Assembly: GCF_026239655.1 (NCBI RefSeq)
Contig: NZ_JAPIVO010000001.1
Span: 868,001-932,000, forward strand
Length of the DNA stretch: 64,000 nt
Direction of reading: 5' to 3'
Source: Pedobacter sp. MR2016-24
GTDB taxonomy: Bacteria > Bacteroidota > Bacteroidia > Sphingobacteriales > Sphingobacteriaceae
The notes under the pieces are model-generated. The model did no database searches. It worked only from the letters and a program-made list of their open reading frames with translations, and had not been told where the DNA came from. The position numbers were made by a program, and so were the translations under genes. Positions 25,327 through 34,681 of the stretch are shown here, in pieces (positions within the stretch are counted from its first letter, which is position 1; each line of letters begins with the position of its first letter).

Positions 25327-27228
25327 ATGAGCGATCAGATCAAACACGAATGCGGAATTGCCTTTATCCGTCTCTTAAAACCTCTCTCATACTATCAGGA
25401 AAAGTACGGTACTGCACTTTATGGCTTAAACAAGCTATACCTGCTGATGGAGAAACAACACAACAGGGGACAGGACGGAGCCGGGATTGCAACGATTAAA
25501 TTGGATGTAAAGCCGGGACACCGCTACATTAGCCGTTACCGATCGATGGCACAGAATGCCGTCGCAGATATCTTCGGATATGTACACAACAAATTTGTCG
25601 ACATCCAGAATGATACTCCTGAATTGATGCAGGATGCAGAGTGGTTAAAACAAAATGTAAGTTTCATCGGGGAGGTATTGTTAGGACACCTTCGTTATGG
25701 TACTCACGGACAGAACAGCATAGAAAACTGCCACCCATTTTTACGTCAGAATAACTGGATGACGCGTAACCTGGTTATTGCTGGTAACTTCAACATGACA
25801 AATGTTGATGAGCTGCTGGAACAATTGTATGAGCTTGGTCAGCATCCAAAAGAGCAGGCAGATACTGTTACTGTTTTAGAAAAAATCGGTCATTTCCTGG
25901 ATGATGAAAACCAGGAGTTATTTGACACTTATAAAAAAGAAGGACTCTCTAATGTAGAGATCACCCAAAAAATATCCAATAATCTTAACATTGGTAATAT
26001 TCTTCGCCGCTCTGCCAAAACATGGGATGGCGGATACGCTATTTCAGGTATCGTAGGTAACGGAGATGCGTTTATATTGCGTGATCCATCTGGAATCAGA
26101 CCAGCCTATTTTTATCAGGATGATGAGATTGTTGTTGCTGCGTCTGAGCGTCCTGCCATCCAGACTGCATTTAATGTTGCTTTTGACAGTGTTCAGGAAA
26201 TTAAACCAGGACACGCACTGATCGTTAAAAAAGATGGTACTGTTTCACAGGAAATTTTCAGGGAGCCTCAGGAAAAAAGAGCCTGTTCTTTTGAACGGAT
26301 CTATTTCTCCCGTGGCAGTGATGCAGAAATCTATAAAGAAAGAAAACATTTAGGAGAACTATTGATTCCACAGGTTTTGGGAGCAGTAAATTCTGACCTT
26401 AAAAATACTGTTTTTTCATTCATTCCAAATACTGCAGAAATTTCATTCTATGGTATGGTGGAAGGCTTGCACCAGCATATTAAAAAAGTACAGAAAGACA
26501 CTTTAATTGAACGCAAGGAAAGCCTGACAGATACTGAGCTGGATGAATTGTTATCAATGTCTCCGCGTGTAGAGAAGCTGGCTATTAAAGATGTAAAACT
26601 ACGTACGTTTATTACAGCTGATGCCGATCGTAAAGAGATGGTAGCGCATGTTTATGATACTACGTACGGGGTGATTAAAAATCATACCGATACGTTGGTT
26701 GCTGTTGATGATTCGATTGTTAGGGGTACTACACTTAAACAAAGTATCATCAAGATCATCGATAGATTACAACCTAAAAAAATCATCATCGTTTCTTCTG
26801 CGCCGCAGATCCGTTACCCGGATTGTTATGGTATAGATATGTCTAAAATGGGACAGTTTGTTGCTTTTGAAGCGGCTATACAACTGTTAAAAGAACGCGG
26901 ACTGGAGCATATCATTGAAGAGGTTTATCAGAAATGTAAAGCTTCCCTGCTTTTACCTAAAGAAGAGATTGTGAATCATGTGAAAGATATTTACAGACCT
27001 TTCAGACAAGAGGAGATATCAGCACAGATCACTAAAATCATTACACCTGAGGGCACTAATGCAGAGGTAGAAGTGATTTATCAGACTTTGGATAATTTAC
27101 ATGTTGCTTGTCCGAATCATACAGGCGATTGGTATTTCTCAGGTAATTACCCAACACCTGGTGGTAATAAAGTAGTAAACAAAGCTTTTGTGAACTGGAA
27201 AGAAGGTAACAACCAGAGAGCGTACTAG
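25327..27228 (+). CDS. Amidophosphoribosyltransferase-type protein (PurF family, long form)
   Basis: The 633-residue protein has an Ntn glutaminase domain followed by a phosphoribosyltransferase domain. HECGIAF puts Cys at position 9, so an eight-residue propeptide would have to be removed to expose the catalytic cysteine. RGQDGAGIA and LGHLRYGTHGQNSIENCHPF are glutaminase-domain blocks. VAVDDSIVRGTTL at about 458-470 is the PRPP-binding motif. The protein is 120-160 residues longer than ordinary PurF, with extra segments in the glutaminase half and at the C-terminus. It would transfer glutamine ammonia to PRPP, the first purine step; it may be a Bacteroidota-specific second form, so I give no symbol. 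Confidence 0.85.
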   Translation: MSDQIKHECGIAFIRLLKPLSYYQEKYGTALYGLNKLYLLMEKQHNRGQDGAGIATIKLDVKPGHRYISRYRSMAQNAVADIFGYVHNKFVDIQNDTPELMQDAEWLKQNVSFIGEVLLGHLRYGTHGQNSIENCHPFLRQNNWMTRNLVIAGNFNMTNVDELLEQLYELGQHPKEQADTVTVLEKIGHFLDDENQELFDTYKKEGLSNVEITQKISNNLNIGNILRRSAKTWDGGYAISGIVGNGDAFILRDPSGIRPAYFYQDDEIVVAASERPAIQTAFNVAFDSVQEIKPGHALIVKKDGTVSQEIFREPQEKRACSFERIYFSRGSDAEIYKERKHLGELLIPQVLGAVNSDLKNTVFSFIPNTAEISFYGMVEGLHQHIKKVQKDTLIERKESLTDTELDELLSMSPRVEKLAIKDVKLRTFITADADRKEMVAHVYDTTYGVIKNHTDTLVAVDDSIVRGTTLKQSIIKIIDRLQPKKIIIVSSAPQIRYPDCYGIDMSKMGQFVAFEAAIQLLKERGLEHIIEEVYQKCKASLLLPKEEIVNHVKDIYRPFRQEEISAQITKIITPEGTNAEVEVIYQTLDNLHVACPNHTGDWYFSGNYPTPGGNKVVNKAFVNWKEGNNQRAY

Positions 27229-27245
27229 TAAATATGCTGAATCAT

Positions 27246-27280
27246 AAAACAGGCTGCAATCGAAGATTGCAGCCTGTTTT
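27246..27280. terminator. Bidirectional terminator between the PurF-like gene and LysE
   Basis: Perfect 15-bp stem (27246-27260 and 27266-27280), loop CGAAG, with AAAA/TTTT at the base on both strands. The lysE-type stop codon (27279-27281) lies in its right arm. Confidence 0.85.
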
Positions 27281-27905
27281 ATTTATAATATTTGATCACT
27301 ACCTCGATAAATAACCTGATCGCAAAAATGATAATCACGCAGCCGGCAATCCTGTTTAATGCGCGGATATTCTTCTCCTTAATCTTGTAACGGAGTTTGG
27401 CAGCATAAAATGTTTTAAGAAAGTCGACGAATAGCTGTGTAGCCATTGCCACGATAAAGAATACAACCTTCTCCGCCATCGCATAATGCAGTTGTCCTGA
27501 AACAATACCGCCGACCATGATCCAGAACATGAGTGTGGTAGGAGACAACAGGCACATCAGGAAACCTTTGATGATATATCCGCGCTTACGGACCTTGATG
27601 ATTTCTGAGGTTTCGTAATTCACTTTCACTTTATTGATCAGATAATAGAGACCTACTCCCAATAAGAATAAACCACCTATGATGCCGATATAAATATTAT
27701 ATGTGGAATTGTAATCTACAAACTGGGAGCTGAAGATCGTCAGACTAATAAAGATGATGTCACTCAGGATAACGCCTATTGCTAAAGAAAAACCTGCTTT
27801 GAAGCCCTTTTCAATACTGGTCTTTATCATGGAAAAAAAGACGGGCCCGGTTAAAAACGAAAACAAAATACCCGCACCAATCCCTTGTAATATTGCTTCA
27901 ATCAT
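27279..27905 (-). CDS. LysE family amino acid exporter
   Basis: The 208-residue inner-membrane protein has about six hydrophobic helices and the LysE/RhtB N-terminus GIGAGILFSFLTGPVFFSMIKTSIEKGFKAG. A charged cytoplasmic loop (NKVKVNYETSEIIKVRKRG) separates helices 3 and 4, followed by LLSPTTLMFWIMV. The family exports basic or hydrophilic amino acids. It is convergent with the PurF-like gene and the stop lies within the shared terminator. Confidence 0.9.
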   Translation of the reverse strand: MIEAILQGIGAGILFSFLTGPVFFSMIKTSIEKGFKAGFSLAIGVILSDIIFISLTIFSSQFVDYNSTYNIYIGIIGGLFLLGVGLYYLINKVKVNYETSEIIKVRKRGYIIKGFLMCLLSPTTLMFWIMVGGIVSGQLHYAMAEKVVFFIVAMATQLFVDFLKTFYAAKLRYKIKEKNIRALNRIAGCVIIIFAIRLFIEVVIKYYK

Positions 27906-28055
27906 TAAATGTCACATATGTTCGGCGCTAATATCCGATTTTATACCTTAAATACGCCTATTTTTTTTCCTTCATTTATTGTGCATATTGCAAACTTTTA
28001 CATACAGTTTATTTTATCTATGTTTATGCGCTTCAAATAGAGCGTTAACAATTTT

Positions 28056-29663
28056 ATGGAACAACAAACAAAACAAAATTACGGGACTGCGTTGTATTCA
28101 ATCATCACAGTATTCTTTTTCTGGGGCTTTGTAGCTGCATCCAATGGTATATTTATCCCATTTTGCAAGACTTACTTCCACCTCACCCAATTTGAATCTC
28201 AACTGATAGATTTTACTTTTTATGGAGGTTATTTTATTGGGTCTTTGATTCTATATTTTGCTTCTCAGGCGAGCAGAGTCGACATTCTTAATAAAATAGG
28301 CTATAAAAAAGGGATCATAGCCGGATTGGTAATTTCAGCCGTAGGTGCTTTATTAATGGTTCCTGCAGTACATTCAGGTTCTTTTGCTTTTATCCTTGTT
28401 GCTTTTTTTGTTATCGCAATTGGATTTTCTTTGCAGCAGACCGCTGCCCAGCCATTTGTTGTGGCCCTGGGTGCACCTGAAAGCGGAACACACCGCTTAA
28501 ATCTGGCCGGGGGATTAAATAACTTTGGTGGTTTAATGGGACCTGTAATTGTAAGTATCGTCTTATTCGGCTCTGCCAGCGATGCTGTTCCTAAAATAGT
28601 AGAAATATCTTCCATCACAACTTTATACTACGCACTTGCAGGGCTATTTTTATTAGTAGCTGTCTTTTATGCAATCACTAAATTACCTGATGTAACCAGT
28701 ACGGAGAAAATAGAAGCAAGTCCTAAATCCAATGGTCCTTTAGTGGTCATGATACTTGGATTCTTAGTGGTTTTGGCTGCACAGCCTTTATCCAAAATGA
28801 CCGGACTGGCAGAAGCTAACTTTGTATATTCTTCGCTGGTATTTATCATAGGCTCGCTGATCTATGTTTATCTTAAAAAGAAGGAGAATCTAAACCAATG
28901 GGGAGCAATGCAGTATCCTCAACTCATTCTGGGCATGATTGCCTTATTTACTTACGTAGGTGTAGAAGTAACTATTCAGAGTAATTTAGGGGCCTTGCTG
29001 CAACTGGAAAATTTTGGTGGTTATGCTGAATCCAGTATCAAGCCTTTTATTGCGCTGTATTGGGGAAGTATGATGATAGGTCGCTGGACGGGTGCAGTAA
29101 GTGCATTTGATTTGAGTAAAACGACTAAAAACATATTGACAGTTATCGTGCCTTTTGTAGCTTTTGGTGTGATCCTGCTGGTTAACCACTTTACAGGGAC
29201 AAATGTAGATAACTTATATATCTATGCGATTTGTGTTGCTGTTCTCGTTGTCGGATTTTTTATTGGTCAGGAAAAACCGGCAAAAACACTAGCGATATTT
29301 GCTACGCTTGGGGTGGTGTCTATGGTCATAGGATTATTTACTACAGGAATTGTTGCCACCTTGGCATTTATTAGCGGGGGACTCTGCTGTTCTATCATGT
29401 GGCCGTCTATCTTTGCGCTGTCGATCACCGGTTTGGGTAAGTATACCAGTCAGGGTTCTTCATTTTTAATTATGATGATTTTAGGCGGGGCAATCCTTCC
29501 GCCTGTTCAGGGTAAATTGGCAGATACACATGGTATTCACAGTTCCTATATTATTCCTGCAATCGGATTTGTTTACCTGATCTTTTTTGCCTGGAAAGTA
29601 AGCGGTGTACTGAAAAAACAAGGGATTAATGTAGAAGCTATTGAAGCTGAAGGAGGACATTAA
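28056..29663 (+). CDS. FucP-like sugar MFS transporter
   Basis: This 535-residue major facilitator protein has about 12-14 helices. The N-terminus [41 protein letters not shown] and the [33 protein letters not shown] block place it in the fucose/glucose permease group (proton symport). It is about 100 residues longer than E. coli FucP. The sugar is not determined. It lies 4 nt upstream of the dCMP deaminase. Confidence 0.88.
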   Translation: MEQQTKQNYGTALYSIITVFFFWGFVAASNGIFIPFCKTYFHLTQFESQLIDFTFYGGYFIGSLILYFASQASRVDILNKIGYKKGIIAGLVISAVGALLMVPAVHSGSFAFILVAFFVIAIGFSLQQTAAQPFVVALGAPESGTHRLNLAGGLNNFGGLMGPVIVSIVLFGSASDAVPKIVEISSITTLYYALAGLFLLVAVFYAITKLPDVTSTEKIEASPKSNGPLVVMILGFLVVLAAQPLSKMTGLAEANFVYSSLVFIIGSLIYVYLKKKENLNQWGAMQYPQLILGMIALFTYVGVEVTIQSNLGALLQLENFGGYAESSIKPFIALYWGSMMIGRWTGAVSAFDLSKTTKNILTVIVPFVAFGVILLVNHFTGTNVDNLYIYAICVAVLVVGFFIGQEKPAKTLAIFATLGVVSMVIGLFTTGIVATLAFISGGLCCSIMWPSIFALSITGLGKYTSQGSSFLIMMILGGAILPPVQGKLADTHGIHSSYIIPAIGFVYLIFFAWKVSGVLKKQGINVEAIEAEGGH

Positions 29664-29667
29664 TTTA

Positions 29668-30120
29668 ATGAAGATTAAACCTGGTTTCGACCATATTTAT
29701 ATGAATTTAGCTGTCGACCTGGCTGCCCGCTCGCATTGCGTGAGGGCCCAGGTCGGCGCTGTTTTAACAAAAGATACCCGTATCATCTCTATAGGTTATA
29801 ACGGGCCACCTGCCGGGACACATAACTGCGATGAGGAATGGCCTGAGACAGGATGTGACCGGGATTCCCGCGGAAGCTGTTCACTCGCCCTGCATGCGGA
29901 AGAGAATGCCATCCTTTACGCTACCAAAAACGGATCCAGACTGGAAGGATCAACACTGTATACCACCTTGTCTCCCTGCATCGCCTGTGCCAGGTTAATC
30001 CTGTCCTCAGGCATCAAATATGTCATATTTAAAGACTCCTATGCAGCCTATAAGGGTTTGGCAAGTGATGAAGGTGTGGATTTCTTAAAAAGATTCGGTG
30101 TTGAAGTGAATAAATACTAA
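29668..30120 (+). CDS. dCMP deaminase (ComE-like cytidine/deoxycytidylate deaminase)
   Basis: Starting at ATG 29668 ([20 protein letters not shown], 150 residues), the zinc site is His76-Ala-Glu78 with Cys104 and Cys107 in SPCIACARL. The [11 protein letters not shown] insert with extra Cys is common in bacterial dCMP deaminases. It makes dUMP for thymidylate synthesis. An earlier TTG in the same frame overlaps the sugar transporter and is rejected. The stop TAA is part of the guaA promoter box. Confidence 0.93.
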   Translation: MKIKPGFDHIYMNLAVDLAARSHCVRAQVGAVLTKDTRIISIGYNGPPAGTHNCDEEWPETGCDRDSRGSCSLALHAEENAILYATKNGSRLEGSTLYTTLSPCIACARLILSSGIKYVIFKDSYAAYKGLASDEGVDFLKRFGVEVNKY

Positions 30121-30125
30121 CTTTG
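30118..30125 (+). promoter_or_regulatory. -7 promoter box for guaA, 3 nt before its ATG
   Basis: TAACTTTG matches TAnnTTTG; its TAA is the stop of the dCMP deaminase gene. Only GCC separates it from ATG, so the predicted transcription start falls on the start codon. Confidence 0.55.
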
Positions 30126-30128
30126 GCC

Positions 30129-31658
30129 ATGCTAGAAAAAATCATCATTATCGATTTTGGATCTCAATTTACACAATTGATAGCCCGTAGGGTACGAGAA
30201 TTGAATGTTTATTGTGAGATACATCCATTTAATAATATTCCGGAGACCTTATCAGACGTTAAAGGTATCATCTATTCAGGTAGCCCTTACTCTGTGCTTC
30301 AGGAAGATGCCCCTCAAATTGATTTAAAACGCTTTCACAACAATTATCCTGTACTGGCGGTATGTTATGGTGCGCAGTATCTTGCACAGCAGTCTGGCGG
30401 TCAGGTACATGCTTCGTCTTCCCGTGAATATGGAAGGGCGAATCTGAATTTTATCAATACAGAAAACAAACTCTTAAAAAATATAGGATTAGGCTCGCAG
30501 GTATGGATGTCACATGGTGATACGATTACTGTTGTACCAGAATCTTTTGAGATCATAGCAAGTACTGACAGTGTAAAGGTTGCAGCCTTCCAGGTGAAGG
30601 ACTCTTCTACTTATGCTATTCAGTTTCACCCTGAAGTAACGCACAGTACTGATGGTAAACAACTACTGGAAAACTTTTTGGTAGATATCTGTGGTTGTGC
30701 CCAGTCATGGACACCTGATGCATTTGTAGAAACTACTATTGCAGACCTGCAGGCGAAATTAGGAAATGATAAAGTAGTCCTTGGTCTTTCAGGTGGTGTA
30801 GATTCGAGTGTAGCAGCTATATTGCTTCACAAAGCTATCGGGAAAAACCTGCATTGCATTTTTGTTGATAACGGACTGCTGCGTAAAGATGAATATGAAG
30901 CTGTTTTAGAACAATACAAACATTTAGGATTAAATATAAAAGGTGTAGATGCGAAAGACAGGTTTTTGAGTCAGCTTGCTGGTCTTAAAGATCCTGAATT
31001 GAAACGTAAAGCGATAGGACGTGTATTTATCGAAGTTTTTGATGATGCAGCCCATGAGGTACAGGATGTGAAATGGCTGGCTCAGGGTACTATTTATCCT
31101 GACGTAATTGAGTCGATTTCTGTGAAGGGACCTTCTGCAACTATTAAATCTCACCATAACGTTGGTGGTTTGCCTGATTTCATGAAGTTGAAAGTGGTTG
31201 AGCCATTAAATACTTTATTCAAGGATGAAGTGAGAAGAGTAGGTAAATCATTAGGCCTGGCTGATTTTATTTTAGGTCGCCACCCTTTCCCGGGACCGGG
31301 ACTGGCGATCAGAATCCTGGGTGATGTAACTGCAGAAAAGGTTGCTATTTTACAGGAAGCAGACGCGATTTATATAAACAATTTGAGAGAAGCGGGGTTA
31401 TATGATCAGGTTTGGCAGGCTGGAGCAATCTTTTTACCTGTTCAGTCGGTAGGAGTAATGGGCGATGAACGTACCTACGAGAATGTGATTTGCCTTCGCG
31501 CTGTAGAATCTGTGGATGGTATGACTGCCGATTGGTGTCATTTGCCTTACCCTGTACTTGCGAAAATTTCCAATGAAATCATCAATAAAGTAAAAGGTAT
31601 AAACCGGGTTGTATATGATATTAGTTCAAAACCACCCGCTACAATTGAGTGGGAATAG
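30129..31658 (+). CDS. guaA: GMP synthase (glutamine-hydrolysing)
   Basis: From ATG 30129 ([13 protein letters not shown], 509 residues) the protein has a class I glutaminase with Cys79 in [11 protein letters not shown] and His166/Glu168 in FHPEV. The ATP-pyrophosphatase P-loop SGGVDSS is at 220-226, and the dimerisation domain ends [13 protein letters not shown]. It converts XMP to GMP. It is flanked by a nucleotide salvage gene and, overlapping its 3' end, a lipoprotein gene. A TTG 6 nt upstream is also in frame but lies inside the promoter box. Confidence 0.97.
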   Translation: MLEKIIIIDFGSQFTQLIARRVRELNVYCEIHPFNNIPETLSDVKGIIYSGSPYSVLQEDAPQIDLKRFHNNYPVLAVCYGAQYLAQQSGGQVHASSSREYGRANLNFINTENKLLKNIGLGSQVWMSHGDTITVVPESFEIIASTDSVKVAAFQVKDSSTYAIQFHPEVTHSTDGKQLLENFLVDICGCAQSWTPDAFVETTIADLQAKLGNDKVVLGLSGGVDSSVAAILLHKAIGKNLHCIFVDNGLLRKDEYEAVLEQYKHLGLNIKGVDAKDRFLSQLAGLKDPELKRKAIGRVFIEVFDDAAHEVQDVKWLAQGTIYPDVIESISVKGPSATIKSHHNVGGLPDFMKLKVVEPLNTLFKDEVRRVGKSLGLADFILGRHPFPGPGLAIRILGDVTAEKVAILQEADAIYINNLREAGLYDQVWQAGAIFLPVQSVGVMGDERTYENVICLRAVESVDGMTADWCHLPYPVLAKISNEIINKVKGINRVVYDISSKPPATIEWE

Positions 31659-32853
31659 AATATTAAGTTTTTTGTTGATCTGTTTTTGTCTGGGTGCGTG
31701 TTCACCCAGGACAAAAACAGTTAAACAGCCTCAAAAAGACGTAGTAAAAAAAGACGATCCTGCTGGTAAAAATACGACCAGGAAACTCACCGAAGCCAAT
31801 ATTTCATTATTGCTTCCTTTCAATGTTAATCAGCAGAAAGTACATACTGGTAAGAAGGCCGAGATAGAAAAATCTGCTATGGCGATTGACTTTTATCAGG
31901 GCTTTAAAATGGGCTTGGATTCGGCTGCCGCTTCAACCGGACTGGATTTCAGGTTGAAGGTGCTGGATACTAAAGATAATGCCGTTCAGATCAGTAATCT
32001 GATTAAAGGCGGGCAGCTCAATGGCAGCGACCTGATTGTGGGACCTGTATTTCCAGATGGAATAAAGTTTATCACTAATTATTCCATTGCAAATCATTTA
32101 CCTGTCATCTCTCCGCTGGCAGCGTCTCATCCGGATGAGTTTAACAATCCCAACCTGATTTCGGTAGTTAATAATATTGAACTGCATGCGCAAAAAATAG
32201 GTGATTATATCAGAAGAGCGTACAATTCTCAAAATACCATTGTGGTTCTGATTAATCCGAAAAAGTCTACTGATGAAGTGATGGCCGTGCCTTTAAGAAA
32301 ATATTTTCAGGAAGGAAAAGGAATAGCTTATAAATTTCAGGAATACAGTTCTGTTTATACGATGGAAACCAAACTCCTTGCAGATAAACAATATGTTGTA
32401 TTAATGTCTACCGCCGACCGTCAGTTTGTGGTTGCTACCTTGGATAAGCTGGCTAAAATGAAGACTAAAGGACTGCAGGTAAGTTTATTTGGTCATCCAA
32501 ACTGGATAAAGCAAAATTACAATACAGATAAACTGCAATTGCTGAATACCAGAATTACCTCGTCGTACTATATCAATTATAAGAGCAGTGAGGTCATCAG
32601 GTTTGTTAAAGCTTACCGCAAGCTCAACAGTTTCGAGCCCGGAGAGTATGCATTTAAAGGTTTTGACATCGGACTTTACTTTGGGACAGTATTCTCCAGA
32701 TATGGATATAACTATCTCAAATACCTGCCTGCAGAAAAGTATACCGGATTTCACAACTCTTTTTCCTTTATCAAGGAAGAAAGATTGGGGTATATCAATA
32801 CCAGTTTAACCTTGCTGGAATATAAAAATTATGCACTTAAACCAATAGAATGA
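31615..32853 (+). CDS. Lipoprotein with type-1 periplasmic-binding (ABC substrate-binding) fold
   Basis: From ATG 31615 the product is about 412 residues. A hydrophobic stretch ends in the lipobox LGAC (Cys29), so it is a lipoprotein. The body ([11 protein letters not shown] ... [15 protein letters not shown] ... [14 protein letters not shown] ... [15 protein letters not shown]) fits the receptor family of ligand-binding regions seen in Leu/Ile/Val-binding proteins. No permease or ATPase gene is nearby, and some Bacteroidota relatives carry LysM domains, which this one lacks. The start is uncertain: the ATG lies 44 nt inside guaA in another frame, and a TTG at 31645 would also do. The stop overlaps the next gene by ATGA. 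Confidence 0.8.
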   Translation: MILVQNHPLQLSGNRILSFLLICFCLGACSPRTKTVKQPQKDVVKKDDPAGKNTTRKLTEANISLLLPFNVNQQKVHTGKKAEIEKSAMAIDFYQGFKMGLDSAAASTGLDFRLKVLDTKDNAVQISNLIKGGQLNGSDLIVGPVFPDGIKFITNYSIANHLPVISPLAASHPDEFNNPNLISVVNNIELHAQKIGDYIRRAYNSQNTIVVLINPKKSTDEVMAVPLRKYFQEGKGIAYKFQEYSSVYTMETKLLADKQYVVLMSTADRQFVVATLDKLAKMKTKGLQVSLFGHPNWIKQNYNTDKLQLLNTRITSSYYINYKSSEVIRFVKAYRKLNSFEPGEYAFKGFDIGLYFGTVFSRYGYNYLKYLPAEKYTGFHNSFSFIKEERLGYINTSLTLLEYKNYALKPIE

Positions 32854-34019
32854 GAATAGAGCATCAGATCCGTTCCTTTGAACAGGCATTCGAAAATTAT
32901 GATGGTAAATTGCCTTTGCACAGGTTCCTGGTGGGTTACTTTAAGCAGCATAAACAAATGGGTTCGTCTGACAGGCGTTGGGTGACGCGATACCTTTACA
33001 GTTACTTCAGGTTGGGTAAGGCGCTGAAAAATGAAGACCGCCTGTTGCGACTGGCCATTGCGGATTTCCTTTGTAACCAAACCATCAGTTTAATGATTAC
33101 GCAGTATCTGCCCGATTTTGCGGATCAGATTGTGCTGCCCGTTCAGGCGAAAATTGTCCTGATAGAAGATAGATTTCCATTATTTGATCTGGCTGATGTT
33201 TTTCCTTTTGAAGCTGACTTGTCTGATACTATTGTAAAAACTGATTTTCTACAATCGTTTTTCATTCAGCCTGATTTATTCATTCGTGTTTTACCGGAAG
33301 AACATCAAAAAATTGTGGGGCAGCTGATTAAGGAAGAGGTTACTGTCAGGGAAATCAGTGAGTATACACTGGCTTTGCCTAATGGTACTAAACTGGAAAA
33401 ACTGATTCCTGAAGCTAAATTTTATCAGGTACAGGATTTGTCTTCTCAAAAGACAGGGGAATTATTTGATCCTAAGCCTTATGATTACTGGTGGGACTGT
33501 TGTGCTGCTTCAGGAGGTAAATCTCTGCTGCTGCATTCTATAGAGCCTAAAATCCAATTGCTGGTAAGTGACGTAAGAGAGAATAGCCTGCATAACCTGG
33601 ATGACCGCTTTTTATCGGCCGGACTAAAAAAGTATCAGAAAAAAGTGCTGGACCTGCTGCAGAATAATGAGCTGGAAATGCATCATTATGAATTCGATGG
33701 AATTATATTAGATGCGCCATGTTCAGGATCTGGTACCTGGGGAAGGACACCGGAAATGCTTTATCATTTTGAAACGTACAAGATTGCTTATTTCTCTAAC
33801 CTGCAGCAAAGCATAGCTTCCAATGTAGTTAAATATTTAAAACCGGGAAAGCCGTTGATTTATATCACCTGTTCTGTTTTTAAAGAAGAAAATGAGCGGG
33901 TAATTGATTATCTGATCAACAGGCTTCCGTTAAAATTGGAGTCGATGGAAACTATCAAAGGTTACAACGACAAGGCGGATACCATGTTTATCGCACGCCT
34001 GATCAGACAGGAAGGTTAA
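32850..34019 (+). CDS. RsmB/NOP-family RNA (cytosine-5) methyltransferase
   Basis: The 389-residue protein has a helical NusB-like N-terminus, the SAM-binding WWDCCAASGGKSLLL block, DAPCSGSGTWGRTPEM with the motif IV cysteine, and YITCSVFKEENERV with the motif VI catalytic cysteine. It would methylate a cytosine in rRNA or tRNA. It overlaps the lipoprotein gene by 4 nt (ATGA), so translation is coupled, and overlaps marC convergently by 4 nt. Confidence 0.92.
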   Translation: MRIEHQIRSFEQAFENYDGKLPLHRFLVGYFKQHKQMGSSDRRWVTRYLYSYFRLGKALKNEDRLLRLAIADFLCNQTISLMITQYLPDFADQIVLPVQAKIVLIEDRFPLFDLADVFPFEADLSDTIVKTDFLQSFFIQPDLFIRVLPEEHQKIVGQLIKEEVTVREISEYTLALPNGTKLEKLIPEAKFYQVQDLSSQKTGELFDPKPYDYWWDCCAASGGKSLLLHSIEPKIQLLVSDVRENSLHNLDDRFLSAGLKKYQKKVLDLLQNNELEMHHYEFDGIILDAPCSGSGTWGRTPEMLYHFETYKIAYFSNLQQSIASNVVKYLKPGKPLIYITCSVFKEENERVIDYLINRLPLKLESMETIKGYNDKADTMFIARLIRQEG

Positions 34020-34582
34020 AGTCCTGTATTGTTACGGAATAACTTAATGGCGATAGCCAGCAGAATTACGCCAAAAGCCTTTCTCAATACATTTAAGCCT
34101 GATTTGCCAAAAAGCTTTTCCAGGCGTTCTGTATTTTTAAGCACAATGTAAACAAATATGATGTTGATTACGATGCCCACTACTATATTCTGTGTGGCAT
34201 ATTCTGTTTTCAGAGAGAGCAGGGTAGTCATTGTCCCTGCACCCGCAATCAATGGAAAAGCAAGTGGTACAATAGAAACTGTTTCCGGAGCTTCCTCTTT
34301 AAAAATGGTTAAGCCCAATACCATTTCCATTGCAATGAAAAAAATCACCAGCGATCCTGCTATAGCGAAAGACTCTACATCGAGGCCAATTACTTTTAAC
34401 AGGGTTTCACCCGCAAAAAGGAATATAATCATGAGCGTAGCCGCTACCAAAGTGGCCTTTTCCGACTCTATATGACCTGCCTTACGTCTTAATTCAATCA
34501 CAACAGGTATAGAACCTAAGATGTCAATGATGGCAAACAAGACCATTGACGTAGAAAGTATCTGGCTAAAATTGAATTCCAT
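34016..34582 (-). CDS. MarC family integral membrane protein (UPF0056)
   Basis: The 188-residue protein has six hydrophobic helices and the MarC signature positions: DILGSIPVVIELRRK near the N-terminus and PLAFPLIAGAGTMTTLL in the middle. MarC proteins have no settled function, and the old link to antibiotic resistance was not confirmed. Its 3' end overlaps the RsmB-type gene by 4 nt. A TACATTTG box lies 17 nt upstream. Confidence 0.93.
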   Translation of the reverse strand: MEFNFSQILSTSMVLFAIIDILGSIPVVIELRRKAGHIESEKATLVAATLMIIFLFAGETLLKVIGLDVESFAIAGSLVIFFIAMEMVLGLTIFKEEAPETVSIVPLAFPLIAGAGTMTTLLSLKTEYATQNIVVGIVINIIFVYIVLKNTERLEKLFGKSGLNVLRKAFGVILLAIAIKLFRNNTGL

Positions 34583-34599
34583 ATTGCATGATTTTTATG

Positions 34600-34607
34600 C
34601 AAATGTA
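34600..34607 (-). promoter_or_regulatory. -7 promoter box for marC
   Basis: The minus strand reads TACATTTG, a full TAnnTTTG match, 17 nt before the ATG. No convincing -33 element is at the right distance. Confidence 0.5.
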
Positions 34608-34622
34608 GAATTATTTGGCAAT

Positions 34623-34652
34623 AAAAAAGCCACTCCTGAGAGTAGCTTTTTT
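34623..34652 (-). terminator. Terminator of the 34682-36196 permease gene
   Basis: Stem of 8 + 4 bp with one mismatch (34623-34635 pairs with 34640-34652), loop CTGA, T-run on the minus strand. It separates the permease from marC. Confidence 0.8.
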
Positions 34653-34681
34653 ATTAAATTTTAAATAAGATTTGAAGCAGA

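Noticed and set aside
30123-30129. TTG start for guaA two codons upstream
   Set aside because: It falls inside the promoter box TAACTTTG, and the ATG matches the family N-terminus.
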